From: JAGVVZ01 sp964372465
GTDB taxonomy: Archaea > Aenigmatarchaeota > Aenigmatarchaeia > CG10238-14
Assembly: GCA_964372465.1 (NCBI GenBank)
Contig: CAYJRA010000005.1
Coordinates: forward strand, 1 to 41,634
DNA: 41,634 bases
Direction: 5' to 3'
Shown here: one piece after another, positions 14,792 to 21,702 of the stretch
Numbering within the stretch: position 1 is the first letter of the stretch
How the letters are laid out: the number at the start of each line of letters is the position of its first letter
Notes under the pieces: model-generated
Database searches by the model: none
What the model was told of the DNA's origin: nothing
What the model saw: only the letters and a program-made list of their open reading frames with translations
Position numbers and translations under genes: made by a program

Positions 14792-16085
14792 GTTTCAGCC
14801 GCCAAAAGGCACGAGAGATTTTTTGCCTGAGGAAGCTATTTTGAGAGAAAGAGTTTTCAATACTGTGAAGAATGTATTTGAAAGGTTTGGTTTTAGTCCC
14901 GCGATCACTCCTTCGTTTGAATACTATGAAGTTTTTGCCAACAAATATGCAATAGGTGAAGAAAGCTTGAAGAATGTTTATTCCTTCGAAGACAAATCAA
15001 AAAGGAAATTAGCATTACGTTTCGATCAGACTGTACCGATGGCGAGATTAGTTTCGACAAATCCACAGCTGCCCAAACCGTTCAAAAGATATGAGATTTC
15101 CCGTGTGTGGAGATACGAAGAAATTAAGCGTGGCCGTTATCGAGAATTTTGGCAGTGTGATATCGATATTGTTGGTTCAAAGGCAATGATAGCTGATGCC
15201 GAAATCATCGCATGTTCCATAGAGACGTTGAAAGAATTAGGATTTACTGATACTTATGTCAGACTGAATAATCGTAAACTTCTGACAGGTTTGATAGAAT
15301 ATGTTGGTGTAGCTGAAAATAAGGTGAGTGATATATTGAGATGCATTGATAAATTGGATAAAATAGGATCAAGCGGAGTAAAAGAAGAATTGAAAAAAAC
15401 CGATATTAAGCAAGATTCTTTAGATAGGATAATCAAAGTAATTGAAATTAGTGGAAAGCTAGGTGAAGTATTATCAAAAGCTGAAAAATTGATTGGTGGC
15501 AACAAATCTGGAAGAGAGGGGATATTGGAATTAAGAGAAATTTTGGAATTTCTAACAGAAATGAAGTATGAAGAGGATGTCATTATCGATTTGAGTTTGG
15601 CAAGAGGGTTAGACTATTATACATCTACGATCTTCGAAGTTATGTCTAAAGACAGACAGATAGGCAGTTTGGCTGGCGGCGGAAGATATGATGAAATGGT
15701 AGGCAAGTTTGCAGGTTCTAAAGATCCTATACCTGCTGTTGGTATTGCTTTGGGTATAGAGAGAATTATTGAACTCATGAGAGATAAGGAAGAAAAGAAA
15801 AAATCAATCACTATAATATTTGTTGCTAATGTTGATAGCCAAGTCAAAAAAGATTGTTTGGGAATAGTTAAAAAATTAAGAGATTCTAAGATCAGTACGG
15901 AAATGGATTTGATGAACAGAGATCTGAGGAAGCAATTGGATTATGCAAATTCCCAGATGATTCCTTATGTTATAGTAGTTGGACCAGATGAAATCAAGTC
16001 AAAAAAATATAAACTGAGAAACATGAAAACAGGCAAGGAAGAAGAATTGAAATTAGAAGAAGTCATTGAAAAATTAAATAAATAA
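14784..16085 (+). CDS. hisS: Histidyl-tRNA synthetase
   Basis: A full-length HisRS of 433 residues that charges tRNA-His. Motifs: PPKGTRDFLPEE at the N-terminus, LRFDQTVPMARLV, motif 2 FKRYEISRVWRYEE with RGRYREFWQCDID, the histidine loops LARGLDYYTSTIFEV and LAGGGRYDEMVGKF, motif 3 AVGIALGIERI, and a C-terminal alpha/beta anticodon-binding domain from about residue 335. The start is the ATG preceded by GGTGA at 14774-14778, inside the end of the creatininase gene. An in-frame GTG four codons earlier is part of the ribosome site. This is the true synthetase; the first operon gene is its truncated relative. Confidence 0.96.
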   Translation: MSKFQPPKGTRDFLPEEAILRERVFNTVKNVFERFGFSPAITPSFEYYEVFANKYAIGEESLKNVYSFEDKSKRKLALRFDQTVPMARLVSTNPQLPKPFKRYEISRVWRYEEIKRGRYREFWQCDIDIVGSKAMIADAEIIACSIETLKELGFTDTYVRLNNRKLLTGLIEYVGVAENKVSDILRCIDKLDKIGSSGVKEELKKTDIKQDSLDRIIKVIEISGKLGEVLSKAEKLIGGNKSGREGILELREILEFLTEMKYEEDVIIDLSLARGLDYYTSTIFEVMSKDRQIGSLAGGGRYDEMVGKFAGSKDPIPAVGIALGIERIIELMRDKEEKKKSITIIFVANVDSQVKKDCLGIVKKLRDSKISTEMDLMNRDLRKQLDYANSQMIPYVIVVGPDEIKSKKYKLRNMKTGKEEELKLEEVIEKLNK

Positions 16086-16152
16086 AATTCAAGTAAAAAA
16101 CAAAATATAATAAAATAAAAAACTTGCAATTGTGTCCGATTTAATAAATTAC

Positions 16153-16323
16153 TTATAAATCGCCTGCGTCTCTATGTTTTTCCCAACATGCTCTGCAGTA
16201 TACTTTTCTATTTGGACTTGGTTTGAAAGGTACTTTTGCCTTTTCTCCGCAATCAGAGCAAGTAATCTCATGCTCTTCTCTTGGAAAATTTCCAAATCTC
16301 TTTTTTCCAAAATTTCTTTCCAT
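16153..16323 (-). CDS. 56-residue CxxC zinc-ribbon protein
   Basis: A short ORF with a clean four-cysteine ribbon: C22/C25 in TCSDCGEKAKVPFKP and C43/C46 in YCRACWEKH. This resembles the small 'probable zinc-ribbon' proteins common in archaea and candidate-phylum bacteria, where KVPFKP between the knuckles is typical. The N-terminus is basic (MERNFGKKRFGNFPRE), consistent with nucleic acid or ribosome binding. Function is not established. Confidence 0.75.
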   Translation of the reverse strand: MERNFGKKRFGNFPREEHEITCSDCGEKAKVPFKPSPNRKVYCRACWEKHRDAGDL

Positions 16324-16515
16324 CTAAATTCCTCTTTTTATTATTTCTTGTGATTTCCAGAAGCAGTTTTTCACTGTTCCGAGAATCAAAAGCTATAATT
16401 TATTTTGAATATGCATATTTAAATGCAATTATAAAGGACTTTTGTTATGTTTTAGAGCATTGATATCAGCACTTAACACTAGGTAAGACTCCAGTGGAGG
16501 GCTATTATCTCGTAC
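16324..16515. other. Intergenic region with a plus-strand promoter-like box
   Basis: ATATTTAAATGC near 16410-16421 could be a plus-strand TATA box. About 25 nt downstream the sequence becomes less AT-rich and contains the small hairpin CTCC-AGT-GGAG and the palindrome TGATATCA. No reading frame of note. A short RNA is possible but not demonstrated. Confidence 0.3.
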
Positions 16516-16656
16516 TCAGACTATCATCTCATTTCCTGCAAAAAACACTTCAGAAACTACTAGTCCGCATTTACCGCAGATCATTTCGCCTTCCACTATT
16601 TTTATGTATTTGCTTTCACAATCTGGGCATATCCTTTTTGGTTGTATATCAACCAC
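16516..16656 (-). CDS. Stand-alone TFIIB-type zinc ribbon, 46 aa
   Basis: The sequence matches the N-terminal ribbon of transcription factor B: C10-P-D-C13, an IKIVEGEMIC strand pair, then C27-G-K-C30-GLVVSE. In TFB this domain recruits RNA polymerase. Here nothing follows it except FFAGNEMIV. The start is GTG, with an in-frame stop directly upstream and a TATA-like TTTTAAAT about 25 nt before it, so a leaderless message. It could modulate polymerase recruitment by competing with TFB, which is inference. A fragment left from a full TFB gene is the alternative, but the ribbon is intact. Confidence 0.65.
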   Translation of the reverse strand: MVDIQPKRICPDCESKYIKIVEGEMICGKCGLVVSEVFFAGNEMIV

Positions 16657-16785
16657 TTAAAATTTTGGTTAAAAACATTTAAAAGGATTTGTTTGCCGGA
16701 AAAAGAGGGCTTTCATCATCTAAAAGTTATAATAAATAATGAAATGTATAAATCTACTTAAACACTTATTTTGATGTGATGTTTG

Positions 16786-18603
16786 ATGAAAGCCAAAAAA
16801 ATCATCTTGGACACAAGCATAATAATTGACGGCAAGATTTCTCAAATGCTTACCAAGAATGAGATAGAAGGTTTGGAAGAAATTATTGTGCCTTTGGCAG
16901 CCTTAGATGAACTTCAATCTCAGGCATCAAGGGGAAGAGAGCCAGGCTTTACAGGATTAGATGAGCTTAAGCAGATAAGGAAGATATGTGAAGCAAAGAA
17001 AATCAACCTGAGGTTCACTGGAGAAAGGCCTAGCCTAGAGGACATTAAACTGGCTAGAGGAGGCAGGCTAGATGCAATGATAAGGGATGTTGCCAAGAGC
17101 GAAGGCGGTGTACTCTTAACGGCGGATTACGTGCAAAGTCTTGTAGGTGATGCGGAGGGCGTTTTAACAGCTTATACTCCTCCTGAAATTGAAATAAAGG
17201 AACTGCCATTTGAGAAATACTTTACTCCTGATACGATGAGTGTTCATCTTAAGGAGGATGTGGTGCCTATGGGAAAACGGGGCAAACCAGGCAAATTTCT
17301 GTTGACAAAAATTGACAATAAGCCGCTAACAAAAGACGAGCTACAGAAAATGATATTCGCAACTGTAGAAAGTGCTAAGTCGAATCCCGATTCTTTTATC
17401 GAGGCTGAGAGCGGAGGTGCAGTGGTCATACAACACGGCACATACAGGATTGTGATAGGACGTCCGCCGTTTTCTGACGGGCTGGAAATAACAATAGTAA
17501 AACCGATCGTAAAACTATCCTTGGAAGATTATAAGTTATCGGAAAAATTGATGCAAAGGCTGAAGGAAAGAGCTGAAGGGATAATAATCGCCGGGTCTCC
17601 GGGATCTGGTAAAAGCACGTTTGCTGCATCCATAGCTGATTTCTATGTTAAAGAGAAGAATGTGATAGTCAAGACATTAGAGTCTCCTCGTGATTTACAG
17701 GTGGGTCCTGAAATAACGCAGTATGGACCGTTAAATGGAGATTATGCCAAGACAGCTGATATATTACTGCTTGTCAGACCGGATTACACCATTTTCGATG
17801 AAGTGAGAATGGACAAGCATTTCAGAATATTTGCTGACATGAGGCTATCTGGTATTGGAATGATCGGCGTCATGCACTCTTCCGAGGCGATAGACGCAAT
17901 ACAGAGATTCATTGGAAAAGTGGAGCTAGGCATCATCCCGCACGTCATTGATACTGTAATATTCCTGAAGGGCGGCGAAATTAGGAATGTGTACGAACTG
18001 AGTTTAACTGTTCGCGTTCCAACCGGGATGTCTGAGGCTGATTTGGCCAGGCCATTAGTTGAAGTGAAAGATTTTGAGACAGGGAAAGCGATGTATGAAA
18101 TTTATACCTTTGGTGAGGAGAATGTAGTTATTCCTATTGATGATCAGAAGCAAAAGGGGAATGCGGTTGAAAATCTTGCAAAAAAGATAATCATGCAGGA
18201 GATGAGGAGATATGATCCTCGGGCCGAAGTATCTTTCACATCCGGGGACCGAGCAACTGTGAGAGTGGATAATGATGTTATTGCCAGGTTGATAGGTAAG
18301 GAAGGAAAAAACATTTCTGAAGTTGAGAAGAGCCTTGGTATACATATTGATGTCGAACCAAGAATACTGTCTGCAGGCAAGGAAATAGATCATAGGCTGG
18401 CTGAGAGCGGCAACTCACTGCTGTTTATGTTTGACAAATCACTTCATGGTAAATTAATATCGATATATATTGGCGAAGATTTTATTATGTCCGCAACGGT
18501 TGGGCAGAAGAATGAAATTAAGATAGGCAAGAACTCTGATATAGGAAGGGAAATTCTGAAAGCGATGATAAATAAGAGGCAAATTAGAGTTCTGGTTGGT
18601 TAA
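16786..18603 (+). CDS. PIN-domain / PilT-type ATPase / KH-domain protein
   Basis: A 605-residue archaeal protein with three modules. The N-terminal PIN domain has ILDTSIIIDGKI, then RLDAMIRDVAK and LLTADYV carrying the acidic metal-site residues. The central ATPase of the PilT/secretion-ATPase type has Walker A AGSPGSGKST, then PDYTIFDEVR and MIGVMHSSEAIDAIQRF. A C-terminal KH RNA-binding domain has IGKEGKNISEVEKSLGIHI. The combination is widely conserved in archaea and suggests an RNA-acting nuclease-ATPase; its substrate is not known. ATG 16786 is chosen over the TTG one codon earlier. GTGATG lies just upstream. Confidence 0.93.
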   Translation: MKAKKIILDTSIIIDGKISQMLTKNEIEGLEEIIVPLAALDELQSQASRGREPGFTGLDELKQIRKICEAKKINLRFTGERPSLEDIKLARGGRLDAMIRDVAKSEGGVLLTADYVQSLVGDAEGVLTAYTPPEIEIKELPFEKYFTPDTMSVHLKEDVVPMGKRGKPGKFLLTKIDNKPLTKDELQKMIFATVESAKSNPDSFIEAESGGAVVIQHGTYRIVIGRPPFSDGLEITIVKPIVKLSLEDYKLSEKLMQRLKERAEGIIIAGSPGSGKSTFAASIADFYVKEKNVIVKTLESPRDLQVGPEITQYGPLNGDYAKTADILLLVRPDYTIFDEVRMDKHFRIFADMRLSGIGMIGVMHSSEAIDAIQRFIGKVELGIIPHVIDTVIFLKGGEIRNVYELSLTVRVPTGMSEADLARPLVEVKDFETGKAMYEIYTFGEENVVIPIDDQKQKGNAVENLAKKIIMQEMRRYDPRAEVSFTSGDRATVRVDNDVIARLIGKEGKNISEVEKSLGIHIDVEPRILSAGKEIDHRLAESGNSLLFMFDKSLHGKLISIYIGEDFIMSATVGQKNEIKIGKNSDIGREILKAMINKRQIRVLVG

Positions 18604-18693
18604 ATTTTAGCAAGAAGTAATATTCAATCTTAAATCCTTTATGGATAAAAATATTAGTATGATACACCACATCGTGCTTTTTAAGTTCTATCT
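18604..18693. other. Spacer after the PIN/KH ATPase
   Basis: The short spacer leads into an uncertain small ORF and a candidate structured RNA, both listed separately. The whole 18604-18991 stretch has no long gene. Confidence 0.4.
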
Positions 18694-18846
18694 ATGGGAA
18701 TACGTGGCGTTGTCCCAACTAGAAGAGTCATAGAATATGTTATGAGTAGAAGATATACACCGTTTGAATTTAATGGTAGTGAAATCAGAGAACATAGACT
18801 TAAAGAATCATACTCATATGATAATATTCTTTTTTTACCCAAATGA
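18694..18846 (+). CDS. Possible 50-residue basic protein
   Basis: An ORF from ATG to TGA encoding a basic peptide that starts MGIRGVVPTRRVIEYVMSRR and continues with a Glu/Arg-rich middle. Codon use (AGA for Arg, ATA for Ile) matches real genes in the window. A TATA-like TTTTTAAG lies upstream, although closer to the ATG than ideal. No domain is recognised. It could be a chance ORF. Confidence 0.35.
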   Translation: MGIRGVVPTRRVIEYVMSRRYTPFEFNGSEIREHRLKESYSYDNILFLPK

Positions 18847-18925
18847 TTTGTTTAGCCTGAATCTAGAAAAAGGAAACAGCCTATTTAATGAATAAGCCTT
18901 TAAGTATTGCTATATAATTCATATA

Positions 18926-18989
18926 GGTGGCGATGAATACACCGTCCCATCATGAATTAATGATTGTCGATGGTAGCTGATGAGCCACC
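18926..18989 (+). ncRNA. Candidate C/D-box-like small RNA
   Basis: A 64-nt element closed by a perfect 6-bp stem, GGTGGC at 18926 with GCCACC at 18984. Just inside the 5' arm is GCGATGA, one base off the C-box consensus RTGATGA. Just inside the 3' arm is CTGATGA, which contains a D box CTGA. The middle has TAATGAT, a possible C' box, and a hairpin ATCAT-GAATTA-ATGAT. CCTTTAAGTA lies about 25 nt upstream as a TATA-like box. Size and layout suit an archaeal 2'-O-methylation guide, but D' is not clear and the target is not identified. Confidence 0.35.
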
Positions 18990-18991
18990 AA

Positions 18992-19243
18992 CTATCTTCT
19001 TCGTCTGTCAGTTCTCTTTTCTTCTTTCTGTATAGGGGCAGTATATTTCTTATTTAAATGATCTTTTCTTAGCAAGTGAGTAATATAACCAGTGAGCTTG
19101 TTTTCAACCCTTTTTGATTTTAATCCCAGCAGTTCACGGACGATTCCTTTGTTTTTTGTAAAATCTTTGCCAAACCTGTCCTTCTGCAAAGACAAAATTT
19201 CTACCCCCGCTCTTTTGATTTGTAATGTTTTTATTCTACCCAT
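18992..19243 (-). CDS. rps17e: 30S ribosomal protein S17e
   Basis: An 83-residue protein that begins MGRIKTLQIKRAGVEILS and carries the S17e core SKRVENKLTGYITHLLRK. S17e is an archaeal/eukaryotic small-subunit protein of about 60-80 residues. The C-terminal 22 residues form a basic tail (Lys/Arg-rich, ending DRRRR) that extends past the usual core. GGTGA lies four bases before the ATG. It is divergent from the primase gene. Confidence 0.88.
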   Translation of the reverse strand: MGRIKTLQIKRAGVEILSLQKDRFGKDFTKNKGIVRELLGLKSKRVENKLTGYITHLLRKDHLNKKYTAPIQKEEKRTDRRRR

Positions 19244-19326
19244 CGATTCACCTTTTGTTAATCATGTAATTGCAGATTTTTCTATTGTAACCCAACTATT
19301 TAATTCTTCCAATCGATAGGGATAAT

Positions 19327-20595
19327 ATGAACAAATTCCTTTTAATACTTGACTATTATTCCAGAAAAGACGTTCAAAAAATGCTTTTGGAAATAGGAAA
19401 AAGCAGGGAAGTGGTCGGTGTCTATCCAACTGGAAGTTTTGACAAAAGGCCAAATATAATTGCATACCCCGATGACATTTTGCAGTTGGTGAAAAATGGA
19501 GTATTCTCTTTTCATGGATCTTTAGAGCGCTGGAGCAATGCCATGGCTTTGTCACCCGAAACACCGAGGAACGAAATAGAGAAAATGAGAATTGGGTGGG
19601 ATTTGATAATAGATCCTGACTCACCGGATTTTGAGATAAATAAAATCACCACAAAACTACTCATAGAAGCATTGGAAGACCACGGCATAAGAAGATACTC
19701 AATAAAGTCGACAGGCGGGAAAGGATTCCACTTGGGCATTCCCTTTGAAGCATTCCCAAAGATTGTCAATTCTAAACCAATTGAAACTTTATTTCCTGAT
19801 TTGCCAAGATCTATTTTGGAATATTTGAAACTCTATATATCAGACGGGCTCAAAGAAAAATTTTTGGAACTAGGCACAGCATTTTTCCTTGCTAAAAAAA
19901 TAGGAAAAAAGCCGGGAGAAATAATTGATAAAGATGGGTTAGATCCATTGAAAGTCATTTCCATAGATTCTGCTGTGATGTCTTCCCGACATTTGTTCAG
20001 GTTGCCATACTCTCTTCATGAAAAGTCTCTTTTCGTCAGTCTACCCCTATCCGCTTCGGAAATTGATGGTTTCGAAAAGGAAGATGCTGAAGCCAAGAAG
20101 ATAAAAGTTGAAAAGAGATTTTTGTTGGAAAAACCGAAACTTGCCGAGGCGTCCGGATTGCTGGTTGAGGCTCTGGACTGGCAGAACAAGCAAAAGCCGG
20201 AAGAAAGGAAACGCGAATTTAGAGGGGATGAGTTGAAGACAAGATATTTCGGAAAAAATTATTTTCCTCCATGTATTTTGAAGTTGCTTGATGGCAAATT
20301 GGGTGACGGGAGAAAACGTGCATTGTTCATATTGATAACGTTCTTGAGGAATGTTGGGTGGAGCTGGGATGACATAGAGAAAGAGATAAGCATGTGGAAC
20401 GAAAAAAATTTCCCTCCTCTGAGAACAAATTACATAAACACCCAAATCAGATGGCACAAAATTCAGAAAAGGAAAATATTGCCACCGAACTGCAATAGTG
20501 CCATGTATAAGGACATAGGAGCTTATTGCGGGGATGAATTTCATCAGGAAATAAAGAATCCAATCAATTACCCATATAAGAAATTTAGGAAATAA
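19327..20595 (+). CDS. priS: DNA primase: catalytic PriS domain fused to a PriL-like C-terminal domain
   Basis: A 422-residue single-chain archaeo-eukaryotic primase that would make primers for replication. Catalytic motifs: LIIDPDSP with acid pair D96/D98, STGGKGFHL (128-136), and IDSAVMSSRHLFRLPYSL with D214, H222 and R225. From about residue 310 the sequence follows the PriL iron-sulfur domain: FPPCILKLL (C316), helices with RKRALFILITFLRNVGWS, LPPNC (C389), GAYC (C401) and NPINYPYKKF. Only three cysteines are visible, where PriL uses four; H406 might substitute. No separate priL is in the window. Fused primases are known from some DPANN archaea. It is followed by GINS. Confidence 0.88.
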   Translation: MNKFLLILDYYSRKDVQKMLLEIGKSREVVGVYPTGSFDKRPNIIAYPDDILQLVKNGVFSFHGSLERWSNAMALSPETPRNEIEKMRIGWDLIIDPDSPDFEINKITTKLLIEALEDHGIRRYSIKSTGGKGFHLGIPFEAFPKIVNSKPIETLFPDLPRSILEYLKLYISDGLKEKFLELGTAFFLAKKIGKKPGEIIDKDGLDPLKVISIDSAVMSSRHLFRLPYSLHEKSLFVSLPLSASEIDGFEKEDAEAKKIKVEKRFLLEKPKLAEASGLLVEALDWQNKQKPEERKREFRGDELKTRYFGKNYFPPCILKLLDGKLGDGRKRALFILITFLRNVGWSWDDIEKEISMWNEKNFPPLRTNYINTQIRWHKIQKRKILPPNCNSAMYKDIGAYCGDEFHQEIKNPINYPYKKFRK

Positions 20596-20661
20596 CCTTT
20601 TGATTTGTTGGAGTCTGTAGTAAAATTCATGTATTTCAATTTTCTCGTTTAATTTTATATT

Positions 20662-21207
20662 ATGCCAGAAGAGGAGACAATAACATTTGAGTATATCAGA
20701 GAGATACAAAGGGAAGAGCAGAAGATCCAGAGCTTGTCCAAGATGCCAGAGGATTTTTTTGACAAAGTAAAGGCTTACTTGAAGCAAAAGCAGTATCTAT
20801 CCAAAAAGAAGAAAGACCAGACAGCATTGATGGAAATGAGGAACATCCGCAGGATATTGGAGGATATATTCAATCGAAGAGAGACTAAGATAATGGAGCA
20901 GGCAATAATTTCTGTGAGAACTGGCATGATCCCTGAGAATTTAACAGAATCGGAAAAAGAATTTTTTGAAACAGCCGTAGAATTTTTAAGGAAACAAAGA
21001 GAGATAACTATTGACAGGCTGTTTGGCAAGGAAGATAAGACTGAAGAAGAAGAGGAGGTGGAATTTCTAGAGGATGTGGAGGAGTTCATAGGCATAGATT
21101 TAAAAAAGTATGGTCCATATCATAAAGGAGATATCGTTTCTCTTCCAAAAGAGAACGTACAGTTGCTTTTAAAAACAGAGAAAGCTAAAAAAGTTGAAGG
21201 TGAATGA
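20662..21207 (+). CDS. GINS complex subunit (Gins51/Gins15 type)
   Basis: A 181-residue protein with an N-terminal helical A domain (EYIREIQREEQKIQSLSKMP, then a DFFDKVKAYL helix) and a C-terminal beta-rich B domain (FIGIDLKKYGPYHKGDIVSL and a closing LLLKTEKAKK strand). The A-then-B order marks the Sld5/Psf1-like archaeal subunit. An acidic linker (EDKTEEEEEVEF) joins them. GINS bridges MCM helicase and primase or polymerase. Its place directly after primase fits that role, and the L44e gene begins right after its stop. Confidence 0.85.
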   Translation: MPEEETITFEYIREIQREEQKIQSLSKMPEDFFDKVKAYLKQKQYLSKKKKDQTALMEMRNIRRILEDIFNRRETKIMEQAIISVRTGMIPENLTESEKEFFETAVEFLRKQREITIDRLFGKEDKTEEEEEVEFLEDVEEFIGIDLKKYGPYHKGDIVSLPKENVQLLLKTEKAKKVEGE

Positions 21208-21208
21208 A

Positions 21209-21490
21209 TTGAACATGCCTCAGACGATGAGGGTTTTCTGCCCACATTGCAAATCACATCAAATTCATACGGTTGAATTAGCGAAGAAAAGGACAAGAAG
21301 ATCAGAGGCGCAGGGCCAAAGGAGATATTTGAGGAAACTGGAAGGCTATGGTAGCTTTCCTAGGCCAAAACCCGATCATGAAAAGACAACAAAAAAGGTA
21401 GATTTAAGATATTTGTGCAAAAAATGCAACAAAAAACATACTAAAGGCCAGGGATTCAGAGCTAAAAAGTTTCAACTAGTAAAGGTGTAA
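21209..21490 (+). CDS. rpl44e: 50S ribosomal protein L44e
   Basis: An archaeal/eukaryotic L44e/L36a protein with two CxxC knuckles, FCPHC and YLCKKC, and the family segment VELAKKRTRRSEAQGQRRYL. I take the TTG at 21209 because GGTGA lies five bases upstream and because archaeal L44e proteins usually have two or three residues before M-P. ATG 21215 is the alternative. The gene begins one base after the GINS stop and is followed by S27e, the usual archaeal pair. Confidence 0.93.
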   Translation: MNMPQTMRVFCPHCKSHQIHTVELAKKRTRRSEAQGQRRYLRKLEGYGSFPRPKPDHEKTTKKVDLRYLCKKCNKKHTKGQGFRAKKFQLVKV

Positions 21491-21493
21491 ATT

Positions 21494-21679
21494 ATGGAAT
21501 TAGTACCATCCCCCAAAAGCAAGTTTTTGAAGGTTATTTGCGATCAATGCAACAATGAGCAAATAATATTCAACAAGGCATCGTCTGTTGTTAAATGCTT
21601 GGTCTGTGAGAACATACTGGCAGAGCCGACAGGCGGGCATGCTGACGTAAAATCAAAGGGCGTCAAGATACTTTCGTAG
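21494..21679 (+). CDS. rps27e: 30S ribosomal protein S27e
   Basis: A 61-residue zinc-ribbon ribosomal protein: CDQCNNEQIIF and VVKCLVCENILAEPTGG, the S27e signature. It lies three bases after L44e. In many archaea this pair is followed by aIF2-alpha and Nop10. Here the cluster ends and a convergent radical SAM gene follows. Confidence 0.95.
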   Translation: MELVPSPKSKFLKVICDQCNNEQIIFNKASSVVKCLVCENILAEPTGGHADVKSKGVKILS

Positions 21680-21702
21680 GTTCTTATTTTAAATATTTGA
21701 GT

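Noticed and set aside
20047..20787. 246-codon minus-strand ORF antisense to primase and GINS
   Set aside because: It runs against two well-identified genes and has the hydrophobic, Phe/Tyr/Leu-rich composition of an antisense shadow.
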